Positions 43,237 through 52,110 are shown, counted from the stretch's first letter. The stretch is DNA of 64,000 bases from Actinomadura montaniterrae (GCF_008923365.1 NZ_WBMR01000013.1:27187-91186), one strand, 5' to 3'. Notes: generated by a model not told the origin, from the sequence alone. Program-made: numbers and translations.

Positions 43237-44079
43237 TTGCGCATCGCCAACCACGCGGGACGGGCCGTGCTCGTCGTCTCCGACGGCAAGGGCGCGGACA
43301 TCGCGACCGCCTCGGACGGCCGCTTCGGCCCCGGCCCGCAGAGCCTCTACGACCAGTGGGACGCCTTCACGACCTGGGCGGCTAACGCCGCGCCCGTCCC
43401 CGACGTCGAGATCGACGCGGCCCGGCTGGGCTCGCCGTCGCCCGCGCCGTCCCAGGTCGTCGCGATCGGCCTGAACTACGCCGACCACGCCGCCGAGACC
43501 GGTTTCGAGCCGCCGACGGACCTGCCGCCGGTCTTCACGAAGTTCGCCTCGTCCATCACCGGCCCCTACGGCGAGATCGCCCTGCCCGACGGCGGCCACA
43601 CCGACTGGGAGGTCGAGGTCGTCGCCGTCATCGGCCGGACGGCCCACCGCGTCACCGCCGACGCGGCCTGGGACCACGTCGCCGGCCTCTCCGCCGGCCA
43701 GGACCTCTCCGAACGGATCCTCCAGTTCACCGGCGAGGCCCCGCAGTTCGGCTTCGCGAAGTCCTACCCGGGCTTCGCGCCGATCGGCCCCTGGCTCGTC
43801 ACCCTCGACGAGCTCCCCGACCGCGACGACCTCGCGCTCGGCTGCGCGATCGACGGCGAGACGGTGCAGGACGGCCGCACGTCCAAGCTGATCTTCTCGA
43901 TCCCGCGGACGATCGCGAAGCTGTCGGAGGTCATCACCCTGCGCCCGGGCGACGTCGTCTTCACCGGCACCCCCGACGGCGTCGGCCTGGGCAGGACCCC
44001 GCAGCGCTTCCTGCACCCCGGCGAGACCCTCCGCACCTGGGTCGAGGGCATCGGCGAGATGCACCACACCTTCCGCTAG
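43237..44079 (+). CDS. Fumarylacetoacetate hydrolase-family protein
   Basis: 280 aa. The FAH C-terminal domain begins VVAIGLNYADHAAETG, with metal-binding acidic residues in DWEVEVVAVIG, and ends with LRPGDVVFTGTPDGVG. Members are 2-oxo-hydroxyhexadienoate hydratases/decarboxylases, acylpyruvases or FAH itself. In this place it probably hydrates or decarboxylates the dienoate left after C-C hydrolysis. A TTG at 43237 is the apparent start (AAGGA 6 bp upstream); a GTG follows at 43267. Last gene of the operon. Confidence 0.88.
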   Translation: MRIANHAGRAVLVVSDGKGADIATASDGRFGPGPQSLYDQWDAFTTWAANAAPVPDVEIDAARLGSPSPAPSQVVAIGLNYADHAAETGFEPPTDLPPVFTKFASSITGPYGEIALPDGGHTDWEVEVVAVIGRTAHRVTADAAWDHVAGLSAGQDLSERILQFTGEAPQFGFAKSYPGFAPIGPWLVTLDELPDRDDLALGCAIDGETVQDGRTSKLIFSIPRTIAKLSEVITLRPGDVVFTGTPDGVGLGRTPQRFLHPGETLRTWVEGIGEMHHTFR

Positions 44080-44109
44080 TCACGACGCGGAGCCGCAGAG
44101 TCGCCCGGT

Positions 44110-45600
44110 TCAGGCGGCCGAGCTCTTCTCCACCCCGCCGGGCCTGCCGGCCTTCTGCCCGGCGGGCCCGGCAGGGGCGGATCCGGTGCGTCCGGGGAGG
44201 AGCAGGGTCAGCGGGACGGCGACGGCGGTGAAGCCGACCGACCACCAGAACGCCGTGGAGAAGGCGCCGGCGAGCGCGTCCGGCGTGCGGGCGCCGGACG
44301 CGGTGTGCTGCAGGATGACCGCGAGCACGGCCGTGCCCACGGACCCGCCGATCTGCATCGCCACGCGGGAGATGATGCTGGCGTGCGGGATGTCGGCGCG
44401 GCCCAGCCCGGCATAGCCCGCGCTGGCCAGCGGGATGTTCACCGAGCCCATACCGAATCCGCGGACCAGCAGCGCCGCCATGAGCGGCACGATGGAGGTG
44501 CCGGCGGAGACGAACGCGAACGGCACGGTCGCCGCCGTGACCACGGCGAAGCCGGTGAAGGCGACCCAGCGCGGCCCGTACCGGTCGGTGAACCTGCCGG
44601 CGATGGTGCGGGACATCAGCGTGCCGACGCCCTGCGGGATCAGCAGCAGCCCGGCGCCGAGCGCGTCCTCGCCGCGGACCCGCTGCAGGTACAGCGGCAG
44701 CAGCAGCATCGCCCCGTAGAGGGTGGCGCCGGCCAGGAAGCTCAGCGCCGACGACGACGCGAGCGGCCGGTGCCGGAACAGCCCGACGTCCACCAGCGCC
44801 CTGGACGAGCGCGGCACCGCCCACGCGACGAACCCGCCGATGAGGACCAGGCCCGCCAGCACCGGCACCACGACCTGGACGCGGGCGGCGCCGTCGCCGC
44901 CCTCGACCTGGGACAGCCCGTAGATCACCGCGGCGACGCCCGGGGACAGCAGCAGCAGTCCGACGGCGTCCAGGCGGGCGCGGCGGGCGCCGGGGGCGGG
45001 GCGGTCGTCGGGCAGGTTCCGCAGCGCCAGCCAGGCGCCGGCGGCGCAGAACGGGATGTTGACCAGGAACAGCCAGCGCCAGTCGCCGAGGTGCAGGATG
45101 ATCCCGCCGAGCACCGGGCCGAGGATCGGCCCGAGCGAGGCGGGCAGGGTGACGGTGGCCATGACCCTGCCGATGTTGCGGCCGCCGGTCGCCTGCATGA
45201 TCAGGGTGACCATCAGCGGCATCATCACGCCGCCGCCGACGCCCTGGACGACGCGGAACACGATCAGGCTGGGCGCGTCCCAGGCCAGCGCGCACAGCAC
45301 CGAGCCGAGCAGGAAGATCCCCAGCGCGGCCGTCCACAGCCGCCTGCCGCCCAGCACCGACTGCGCCCAGCCGGCGATCGGGATGGTGACGAACATCGCC
45401 AGCAGGTAGCCGGTGCTGATCCACTGGATGGTGCCGAGGGACGCGCCGAGGTCACGGCCCAGGTCGTTGATCGCGATGCTGACGATGGTGGTGTCGAACA
45501 CCACGGCGAGCGCGCCCACGATGACGGTGAACGCCAGCCGCCAGACCGCCGGGTCGACACGGTCGCCGGGGACGGCCGCCGTCCTTTCGGGAGCACTCAC
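44110..45600 (-). CDS. MFS transporter, DHA2 (EmrB/QacA) family, 14 helices
   Basis: 496 aa with 14 predicted membrane helices. Family marks are VVFDTTIVSIAINDLGRDL (helix 1 motif D1), GIFLLGSVLCALAW, RVVQGVGGGVMMPL and GPILGPVLGG (antiporter motif C). It is a proton-driven drug or metabolite exporter. GTG 45600 has AGGAG 3-8 bp upstream. It is divergent from a TetR gene across 91 bp with a palindrome, so it is probably induced by its substrate. Whether it serves the adjacent catabolic operon is unknown. Confidence 0.9.
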   Translation of the reverse strand: MSAPERTAAVPGDRVDPAVWRLAFTVIVGALAVVFDTTIVSIAINDLGRDLGASLGTIQWISTGYLLAMFVTIPIAGWAQSVLGGRRLWTAALGIFLLGSVLCALAWDAPSLIVFRVVQGVGGGVMMPLMVTLIMQATGGRNIGRVMATVTLPASLGPILGPVLGGIILHLGDWRWLFLVNIPFCAAGAWLALRNLPDDRPAPGARRARLDAVGLLLLSPGVAAVIYGLSQVEGGDGAARVQVVVPVLAGLVLIGGFVAWAVPRSSRALVDVGLFRHRPLASSSALSFLAGATLYGAMLLLPLYLQRVRGEDALGAGLLLIPQGVGTLMSRTIAGRFTDRYGPRWVAFTGFAVVTAATVPFAFVSAGTSIVPLMAALLVRGFGMGSVNIPLASAGYAGLGRADIPHASIISRVAMQIGGSVGTAVLAVILQHTASGARTPDALAGAFSTAFWWSVGFTAVAVPLTLLLPGRTGSAPAGPAGQKAGRPGGVEKSSAA

Positions 45601-45609
45601 GGAACTCCT

Positions 45610-45629
45610 AAGATACAGAGATGTGTCTT
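45610..45629. promoter_or_regulatory. Putative TetR operator between MFS and TetR genes
   Basis: AAGATACAGAGATGTGTCTT is an imperfect palindrome (7 of 10 paired positions) 10 bp upstream of the exporter GTG, overlapping its likely -10/ribosome-site region. It is A/T-rich against the background. Confidence 0.5.
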
Positions 45630-45691
45630 GGGCTCCGACGGTAGGGGCTTCCCATAAGATGCGCAAGTGTTCCCTATTTGCGGAGGGTGAG

Positions 45692-46285
45692 ATGGCCGAG
45701 CGGCGCCGAGGCCGGGCCCTGGAGGACGCGCTGCTCGACGCGGCCTGGCAGCAGCTCACCGAGAACGGCTACGCCAACTTCACCATGGACGCCGTCGCGG
45801 CCCGCGCCGGCACGAGCCGTCCCGTGCTCTACCGCCGCTGGGCCGGCCGGCACGAGCTCCTGCACGCCACCCTCGCCCACGTCAAGGACCGCACCCACCT
45901 GGACGTGCCCGACACCGGCACCCTCCGCGGCGACGTCCTGGCCGTGATGAAGCAGGCCAACGGCACCAGTACCGGCCTCACCGCCGTCATGGCCGTGCAC
46001 CTGGCCGAGTACTACGAGGAGACCGGCACGAGCCCGGCCGAACTCCGCGAGGTGCTCCTGGCCGGCCGCCGCCCCCTCCTGGACGTCCTCTACGCCCGAG
46101 CCGCCGAACGCGGCGAGATCGACCCCGCCCGCCTCACGGACCGCATCAAGTACCTGCCCTTCACCCTGCAGCGGCACGAGATCCTGATGACCCTCAAACC
46201 CGTCCCGGACGCCGTCCTCGAGGAGATAGTCGACACGGTCTACCTCCCTCTCGTCCACGCCCGCCCTCCGCTGCCGGCGCCTTGA
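45692..46285 (+). CDS. TetR-family transcriptional regulator
   Basis: 197 aa. The N-terminal HTH (LLDAAWQQLTENGYANFTM, then AVAARAGTSRPVLYRRWAGRHEL) carries the RPVLYRRW recognition helix of the AcrR-like group with a C-terminal TetR_C_16/11-type domain. ATG 45692 follows GGAGGG at 5-6 bp. It is divergent from the DHA2 exporter and is its likely repressor. Confidence 0.9.
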   Translation: MAERRRGRALEDALLDAAWQQLTENGYANFTMDAVAARAGTSRPVLYRRWAGRHELLHATLAHVKDRTHLDVPDTGTLRGDVLAVMKQANGTSTGLTAVMAVHLAEYYEETGTSPAELREVLLAGRRPLLDVLYARAAERGEIDPARLTDRIKYLPFTLQRHEILMTLKPVPDAVLEEIVDTVYLPLVHARPPLPAP

Positions 46286-46287
46286 GG

Positions 46288-46397
46288 GTCATCCGCGCGG
46301 CTTCAGGAGGCCGAGGTCGCGCGGGCTTTCGCAGCAGCGCGGCGACCAGGTGCGTGCCGAGGTGGCCCGACCCGCCGGTGACCAGGACCCGGCTCAT
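46288..46397 (-). pseudogene. NAD-dependent epimerase remnant with internal deletion
   Basis: The fragment begins with a normal Rossmann start, MSRVLVTGGSGHLGTHLVAA, and a shifted frame ends DLGLLKPRG then stop at 46288. The middle, about 250 residues, is gone. The ATG overlaps a TGA that ends a 24-residue C-terminal tail (YGVEDLDVLEALPCLRAAGV, then LLR), so a two-gene operon once existed here. Confidence 0.6.
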
Positions 46398-46476
46398 CGC
46401 AGCAGCACACCGGCGGCGCGGAGGCAGGGCAGCGCCTCCAGCACGTCGAGGTCCTCGACGCCGTAAGCGCTTGAGG

Positions 46477-47157
46477 TCAAAGCCCGCCGAAGGTCCAGCC
46501 GATCGCCTGTCGCTGAAGTTCCTCCATGAGGACGGAACTGCCGGGTGACGCGGTGGCGGGCTGCTGCGGGGCGACCGTGGCGTACGACACCGTCGGGTCG
46601 GCGGGATCGGCCGGGTGAGCGAGCGCGCCGCCGAACCTCAGGTCTCCGGCGAACCACAGCACGCCGTAGCCGTCGGTCATGGCGTTCCAGGTGGCGCGCT
46701 GGAGGGTGGTCTTCAGGACCCCCGCCACGTTCTGGTCCGGATCCAGGAGGAACACGTGGACCAGCGTCGAGGGGTTCGCGTGCTCGCGGACGAGTTCCAC
46801 GCGGCACGGCCAGACCTGCCACGGGTGCTCGGCGAGGATGCCTCTGAGGCGGTGCGCCTCCGGTCCCGTCAGGCCCTCGCCGCCCGGGCCGCGCACCCGC
46901 TGTTGGCTCCTGGCCATCAGCCATACGACCAGCAGGGCCGCCTCTCCGGCGAGCACCCCGCCCACGAGGCCGGCGAAGGACAGTTCACTCCTGAGCCCGA
47001 CGATCATGCCCACGGCCATCGCCGCGCCCCACACCGCGAAGATGATGAGGTGTACCCGGTCCATGCGTGCGGCCTTGTCGAGCTGGCCGAGGACGGACGG
47101 GGTGGCGGCCGCCGCCGGCTCGGGAGAGACCGCGTAGCCGAACCGCCTGGCGAGCAT
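46477..47157 (-). CDS. Hypothetical membrane protein, two helices
   Basis: About 226 aa; family not recognised. After a short cytoplasmic N-terminus it has two hydrophobic segments (VHLIIFAVWGAAMAVGMIVG and FAGLVGGVLAGEAALLVVWL), then a soluble about 120-residue domain containing HPWQVWPCRVELV and VHVFLLDPDQNVAGVL that reads like a small beta barrel. ATG 47157 has a strong GGAGGTAGGA ribosome site; the frame is open to 47202. It stands alone between an epimerase remnant and the Liv operon. Confidence 0.7.
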   Translation of the reverse strand: MLARRFGYAVSPEPAAAATPSVLGQLDKAARMDRVHLIIFAVWGAAMAVGMIVGLRSELSFAGLVGGVLAGEAALLVVWLMARSQQRVRGPGGEGLTGPEAHRLRGILAEHPWQVWPCRVELVREHANPSTLVHVFLLDPDQNVAGVLKTTLQRATWNAMTDGYGVLWFAGDLRFGGALAHPADPADPTVSYATVAPQQPATASPGSSVLMEELQRQAIGWTFGGL

Positions 47158-47293
47158 TCCTACCTCCGATGACCAGCGGCGTCCGATGCTTCTGATCATC
47201 ATCCACGCGACATGCGCGCCCCAACAAGCAGGTCGGAGTGACAGGAATCGGTCACCGTAGGCGGAACCTTTCCGACCGCCCCGGCCGTGGCGG

Positions 47294-48013
47294 TCAGAAG
47301 AGGTCCCAGAAGTCGGTGCGCCGTCGCATCTGTTCGGCTGTTTCCTCGAGGATCACCTGGCCGGAGCGCATCGCGTAGGCGCGGTCGGCGATCTTGAGGG
47401 CCTGCTTGACGTTCTGTTCGAGGAGGAGGATGCCGAGGCCCTCGTCGTCGGCGAGGGAGCGCAGGCGGCCGAAGATGGTCTCGACGACCGAGGGCGCGAG
47501 GCCGAGGGACGGTTCGTCCAGCAGGAGCAGGCGGGGGCGGGCCATGAGGGCCATGCCCAGGCTGACCATGCGCTGCTGGCCGCCCGACATCGAGCCGGCC
47601 GGCTGCTTCCAGCGTTCCCCGAGGATCGGGAAGAGCTCCTTCACCGTCGCGAGGCGCTGCGCGGTGCCGGAGCCGGACGGGGCGTTGGCGGCACCGAGCA
47701 GGAGGTTGTCGTGCACCGACAGGTCGGGGAACACGAACCGCTCGGACGGGATCATCGCGGCGCCCGCCGCCACCGCCCTGCGGACGGGGCGGCGGGTGGT
47801 GTCGCGACCCGCGATCCGGACCGTCCCGGCGCGCGGGCGGACGGCCCCGAGGACGGCCCTGATCGTGGTCGTCTTGCCCGCGCCGTTGTGCCCCATCAGG
47901 GTCACGATCTCGCCCGCCTCGACGCGGAGGCCGACGCCGTGGAGCACCTCCTTGCGGCCGTAGCCGGCGACCAGGCCGCTCACGTCGAGCAGCGGCGCGC
48001 TGTTGTCGGGCAT
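47294..48013 (-). CDS. livF: Branched-chain amino-acid-type ABC transporter ATPase LivF
   Basis: 239 aa. Walker A GHNGAGKTTT, signature MSGGQQRMVSLGMAL, Walker B LLLLDEPSLGLAP, and LLEQNVKQAL as the H-loop replacement all fit LivF. It drives import together with the fused LivM-LivG protein, LivH and the periplasmic-type lipoprotein. The HAAT family also carries aromatic acids, urea and amides, and given the neighbouring catabolic genes the ligand may be an aromatic or alicyclic acid. Last gene of the operon. Confidence 0.9.
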   Translation of the reverse strand: MPDNSAPLLDVSGLVAGYGRKEVLHGVGLRVEAGEIVTLMGHNGAGKTTTIRAVLGAVRPRAGTVRIAGRDTTRRPVRRAVAAGAAMIPSERFVFPDLSVHDNLLLGAANAPSGSGTAQRLATVKELFPILGERWKQPAGSMSGGQQRMVSLGMALMARPRLLLLDEPSLGLAPSVVETIFGRLRSLADDEGLGILLLEQNVKQALKIADRAYAMRSGQVILEETAEQMRRRTDFWDLF

Positions 48014-48027
48014 CGGTGTCCTCCTCG

Positions 48028-49728
48028 TCACTGGGCGCCGAAGTACGCCTCGGCGAGGCGGGCGGAGCCGGTCAGCTCGTCGAGCGTGCCGGACGCGGTG
48101 ATCTCGCCGAGCTCCATGAAGCAGGTGTGGTCGGCGAGCTGCCGGACGACGTCGAGGTTGTGCTCGACCAGGCAGACGGTGCGGCCCTCGTCGCGGACGG
48201 CGGCGACCATGGCGAGCATGGTCTCCACCCAGGCCGCGTCGACGCCGGAGGCCGGTTCGTCGAGCAGCAGCACGTCGGCGCGGGTCGCGAGGGCGCGCGC
48301 GAGCGAGACGAGCTTCGCCTGCCCGTAGGACAGCGCGTCGGCGGGCGTCGCGGCCTCGTCCGCCATGCCGACGAACTCCAGCCACCGCATCGCCTCCGCG
48401 GCGGCCTCGCGGTCCGCTCGGGAGACGCCGCGTCCGGGCGTGAACAGCGGGCCGAGCCGCTCCCCCGGCCGGCCCGGGACGGCGAGCATGACGTTCTCCA
48501 GGCAGGTCAGCCGGTTGAGCAGCCGGACGTCCTGGAAGGTGCGCGCCAGCCCGGCGCGGACGACCAGGTCGGGGCGCATCCCGACCAGCTCGGCGCCGTT
48601 CAGCGTCACCGAGCCGGTGTCGGGGACGACGGTGCCGGTGAGCAGGTTGAACGCGGTCGTCTTGCCGGCGCCGTTCGGGCCGACGAGCGCGGTGATGGTG
48701 CCGCGCCGCAGCTCGAGGTCGATGTTCTTGGCGGCGGTGATGCCGCCGAAGCGCTTGGAGAGCCCTTCCGCCCGGAGCACGACGTCTGCCTCGTCGTAGG
48801 GCGTCCGGGCGGGGGGTTCGGGGCGCGGGGAAGCCTGCGCTCGTGCCTCGGGAGCTGGGACGGCGACCTTCCGGGCGCGTTCGGGGAACAGGCCCTGCGG
48901 CCGGACGAGCATGACGAGCAGCAGCAGCACGCCGTACAGCACCACCTGCACCAGCGCGGCCTGGGTGCTCTGCACGGCGAGGACCTGGCGCAGCACCGGC
49001 TCGATCATTGTGAGGACGATCCCGGCCGCGATGGAGCCGGCGAGGTTGGCGTTGCCGCCGACGATGACCATCGCGAACACCGCCATGGCGAGCGGGAACC
49101 CGTAGGCCGACGGGGTCGCCTGGCCGAGCCAGCCGGAGTAGAGGCCGCCGACGAGCCCGGTCAGCCCGCTGGTGATCGCGAAGATGCCGATCTTGTAGCC
49201 GAAGGTGTTCTTGCCGAGCGCGCGCGTCGCGACGGCGTCCTCGCGGATGCCCTTGAGCACCTGCCCGTAGGGGGATTCGCCGATGCGCCGGCAGACGGCG
49301 AAGACCAGCGCGAGCACCACCGCCGACGGGATCAGCCAGTCGGCCGGGGTGTCCAGCTCCTTCCCGAACAGCCGCAGGCCGTCGACGCCGGTGATGCCCG
49401 TGACGCCGCCGAGGGCGTCGAACGTGGCGAGCACGCCGATGATGCCGAGCGAGAACGCCAGCGTCATCAGGATGAGGAACTCCTCGGCGAGCCCGAGCGC
49501 GATGAGCCCGATCAGCACCCCGAGGACGGCGGTGACCAGCACGGCGACCGCGAGGGAGGCGAGGTAGGGCCAGCCGTGCAGGCCGGCGAGGAAGCAGACG
49601 GCGTACCCGCCGACGCCCGCGAAGGCGGCGTGCGCGACGGAGACCTGCCCGGCGTACCCGACGAGCAGGTTGACGCTGACGGCGAGCGCCGCGAGCAGCA
49701 GCGCCTGGTCCAGATAGTTGATCCACAT
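48028..49728 (-). CDS. Fused LivM permease-LivG ATPase
   Basis: 566 aa combining two normally separate Liv proteins. Residues about 1-285 form the LivM permease (hydrophobic; NLLVGYAGQVSVAHAAFAGVGGY is the family start). After a Pro/Ala linker (about 286-315) comes a LivG-type ATPase with Walker A GPNGAGKTT at about 350-358, LSYGQAKLVSLARAL as a modified signature (SYGQ for SGGQ, normal in LivG) and LLLDEPASGVD as Walker B. The fusion fixes the stoichiometry of one inner-membrane half and one nucleotide-binding domain. Confidence 0.92.
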   Translation of the reverse strand: MWINYLDQALLLAALAVSVNLLVGYAGQVSVAHAAFAGVGGYAVCFLAGLHGWPYLASLAVAVLVTAVLGVLIGLIALGLAEEFLILMTLAFSLGIIGVLATFDALGGVTGITGVDGLRLFGKELDTPADWLIPSAVVLALVFAVCRRIGESPYGQVLKGIREDAVATRALGKNTFGYKIGIFAITSGLTGLVGGLYSGWLGQATPSAYGFPLAMAVFAMVIVGGNANLAGSIAAGIVLTMIEPVLRQVLAVQSTQAALVQVVLYGVLLLLVMLVRPQGLFPERARKVAVPAPEARAQASPRPEPPARTPYDEADVVLRAEGLSKRFGGITAAKNIDLELRRGTITALVGPNGAGKTTAFNLLTGTVVPDTGSVTLNGAELVGMRPDLVVRAGLARTFQDVRLLNRLTCLENVMLAVPGRPGERLGPLFTPGRGVSRADREAAAEAMRWLEFVGMADEAATPADALSYGQAKLVSLARALATRADVLLLDEPASGVDAAWVETMLAMVAAVRDEGRTVCLVEHNLDVVRQLADHTCFMELGEITASGTLDELTGSARLAEAYFGAQ

Positions 49729-49732
49729 GGCG

Positions 49733-50656
49733 TCAGACCTTCTCCAGCGGCACGGGACGGGCGGGGCGCGGGCGGGGCAGGCGGTCCTTCACCGCCAGGA
49801 ACGCGAGGTAGGCGGTGAGGACGATGAACACGGCGGTCTGGGTCCACTGCAGCGGCAGCCAGTTCGACGCCCACTGCTCCAGCAGGCCGAGCCCGATCCC
49901 GACGGGCAGCGCGCGCAGCGGGGACGAGCGGGTGCCCGCGAGGAAGGCCACCACGAACCCGTAGATGACCGTCGAGTCGCCCATGGTCGGCTGGACCGTG
50001 TAGAGCAGGCCGTACCAGAGGGCGCAGGCGCCGGAGATGAGCCCCGCGATGGCGAAGCAGACGAGGTTGACGCGGCGGACGCCGATCCCCAGCACGGCGG
50101 CGAGGCCCGGGTTGCTGCGGACGGCCTTGATCGAGCGGCCGACCGGGGTGAACGCCAGGAACGCGGCGAGGGCGGCGACGAGGACGAGGCAGGTGGCCAC
50201 CTGGTCGAGGTCGAAGTTGGAGATCCGCGCCGACCCGAGGCGGTGCTGCACCTGGTCCGGCCCGTAGAACGGCAGGCTGCCGGTGCCGAACTTCAGCTGG
50301 AGCAGCGCGATGCCCGCGGTGCTGACGCCGATCGAGGTCACCAGCACGGCGAGCATGGCGCGGTCGGCGGCGCGGCGGGCGACGGGCTCGTACACGCCGG
50401 CTTCCAGCAGCACGCTGACGGCGACCGCGGCGGCGAGCCCGGCGAGCGCCGACGGCCAGAACGGCGCGCCGAGGCCGTCCATCGCCCAGTAGGCGGCGTA
50501 GGGGGCGACGGTGTAGGTGAGCGCGTAGGCGAAGTGGAAGCGGGTGGTGACCCCGATGACGAGCGCCAGCCCGGCGCCGAGCGCGGCGTAGAGGGCGCCG
50601 CGCACCAGGCCGTTGACGGTCAGCTGCCAGAGTTCGCCGTCCAGCAGGTCGTGCAT
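49733..50656 (-). CDS. livH: Branched-chain amino-acid-type ABC permease LivH
   Basis: 307 aa with about eight membrane helices. It has the LivH start NGLVRGALYAALGAGLALVIGVT (quoted as a region near residues 15-37) and GRSIKAVRSNPGLAAVLGI, the ATPase-coupling loop. It forms the membrane channel with the permease half of the LivM-LivG fusion, whose ATG lies 4 bp after its stop. ATG 50656; GGAGG lies just upstream. Confidence 0.92.
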   Translation of the reverse strand: MHDLLDGELWQLTVNGLVRGALYAALGAGLALVIGVTTRFHFAYALTYTVAPYAAYWAMDGLGAPFWPSALAGLAAAVAVSVLLEAGVYEPVARRAADRAMLAVLVTSIGVSTAGIALLQLKFGTGSLPFYGPDQVQHRLGSARISNFDLDQVATCLVLVAALAAFLAFTPVGRSIKAVRSNPGLAAVLGIGVRRVNLVCFAIAGLISGACALWYGLLYTVQPTMGDSTVIYGFVVAFLAGTRSSPLRALPVGIGLGLLEQWASNWLPLQWTQTAVFIVLTAYLAFLAVKDRLPRPRPARPVPLEKV

Positions 50657-50722
50657 GGATCCTCCCGGATCGAGGGACGGAGGACGGCGCGCTGCGGGCC
50701 GTCCCCCGGGAGGCGGGGCCGG

Positions 50723-52042
50723 TCAGCCGGCGAGGCGGAAGCCCTGACCGCCGACGTCGTAGGTGGCGAGCGGCTTGACCTTGCCGTCCTTGTACTCGAA
50801 GACCCCCATGGGGCGGCTCGCGACGCCGTGCGTCTTCAGGTCGATCTTCAGCGTGCCGACCGTGGCGGAGTCGCCGCCGTAGACCGAGGCGAACCGCGGG
50901 TCCTTCTCCAGCGCGGCCTTCAGCTGGGCGCTGTCGCCCGGGTCGCCGCCGGCCGCCTTGACGCGGCGGATGAGGTCCCAGACCATCAGCGTCTCTTCGT
51001 AGGCGTTGGCGGCGTAGAAGTCGGCGGGCTGCCCGTAGGCCTTCTTGTAGGCGTCGGCGAAGAGCTTGGCGAGCGGGTTCGACGGCGCGGACGCGTCGAA
51101 GTAGTCCATCGCGAATTTGAGGCCGTCGGAGTCGAGGACGCCCTTGGACGCCTTGACGGCCTCCTGCGTGAACTCGATGCCGACGAGCTCGCTCTTGATG
51201 CCGGCGGCCTTGGCCTGGGCGGCGAACGCGCCGGGCGAGGCGCCGCTGAAGGCGACCCAGAGCAGGTCGGGCTGGTTCTTCTTGATCTTGGCGAGCATGC
51301 TCGCGAAGTCCTGGGAGGCGGGCGCGGCGGTCTCCCACAGGCCGTTGAAGGTCAGGCCCGCGGCGGCGAACTTCGCCGTCATGTCGGCCTTGATGGCGGC
51401 GTTCTGCGCGCCGAGGTCGACGCCGGCGAGGCCGACCGTCCGGCCCTGCGGGTGGGTCCGCTTGAACCATTCCAGGGCGCCGGGGACGGCGTCGGACGGC
51501 GCGACCTCGCGGGTGCCGTAGAAGTACTGCGTGCCGCGGGTGAAGACCTGGGCGCCGCCGACGCCGTCGAGGCTGAGGATCCTGCTCTTGTCAGTGTCGG
51601 CGAGCATCGCGCCGAGGCCGTCGCCCATCGAGGTGATCTTCGCCGGGACGCCCTCGGACGCCAGCTCGGACGCGGCCTGCTTGGCGGCGACGGGGTCGGG
51701 GCCCTTGATGTCCTTGACGCTGAGCTTGATCGTGGGCCCGCCGGCCGCCTTGATCTGCTTCGCCGCCAGCTCGACGGCGTTGCGCATCGACTGGCCGTTG
51801 CCGGCGGACGGGCCGGAGAGGGTGAGGGCGGCGCCGAGCTTGAAGGTGACGTCGCCGCCGAGCGCGGCGCCGTCCTGGAGTCTCAGGACCTTGACGAGGT
51901 CGGCGGCCTGGGTCTCGGCGTCCGCGGCGCTGACGCCGGTGTCGCCGGATCCGCAGGCGGTCAGGGTCGCGCCGGCCGCGAGCGTCGCGAGGAGGAGGGC
52001 GACCGGCCGCGGGCGGCGGAGATCGCTGCGAGGGGTGGGCAT
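50723..52042 (-). CDS. Liv-type ABC transporter substrate-binding lipoprotein
   Basis: 439 aa. A lipoprotein signal with lipobox LTAC (Cys30) precedes a Peripla_BP_6 type I binding fold starting VTFKLGAALTLSGPSAGNGQS. Between them lies a DUF-like spacer (ADAETQAADLVKVLRLQDG). It captures the transported solute outside the membrane. It is the first gene of the minus-strand liv operon and lies 69 bp from two palindromic boxes that face a tandem TetR pair. Confidence 0.9.
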   Translation of the reverse strand: MPTPRSDLRRPRPVALLLATLAAGATLTACGSGDTGVSAADAETQAADLVKVLRLQDGAALGGDVTFKLGAALTLSGPSAGNGQSMRNAVELAAKQIKAAGGPTIKLSVKDIKGPDPVAAKQAASELASEGVPAKITSMGDGLGAMLADTDKSRILSLDGVGGAQVFTRGTQYFYGTREVAPSDAVPGALEWFKRTHPQGRTVGLAGVDLGAQNAAIKADMTAKFAAAGLTFNGLWETAAPASQDFASMLAKIKKNQPDLLWVAFSGASPGAFAAQAKAAGIKSELVGIEFTQEAVKASKGVLDSDGLKFAMDYFDASAPSNPLAKLFADAYKKAYGQPADFYAANAYEETLMVWDLIRRVKAAGGDPGDSAQLKAALEKDPRFASVYGGDSATVGTLKIDLKTHGVASRPMGVFEYKDGKVKPLATYDVGGQGFRLAG

Positions 52043-52110
52043 GGGTGTTCTCCATTTCGCTGACCAACGCCGGTGGCGTCGTCACGAAGGCGTTCGCGCC
52101 ACAATGGATC

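Noticed and set aside
30645..44079. Classification of the region as a nicotinate/maleamate pathway (racemase-fold + isochorismatase-fold + hydrolase)
   Set aside because: Both key enzymes lack their catalytic cysteines and there is no 2,5-dihydroxypyridine dioxygenase; the extradiol enzyme is of BphC type.
47294..49726. 810-codon minus-strand open frame joining the liv ATPase and fusion genes
   Set aside because: Its upstream part is an out-of-frame shadow of the LivM-LivG gene; only the LivF frame at the 3' end is real.
49718..52063. 781-codon plus-strand open frame opposite livH and the binding-protein gene
   Set aside because: No recognisable domain and low-complexity composition; the opposite strand encodes two clear transporter proteins.
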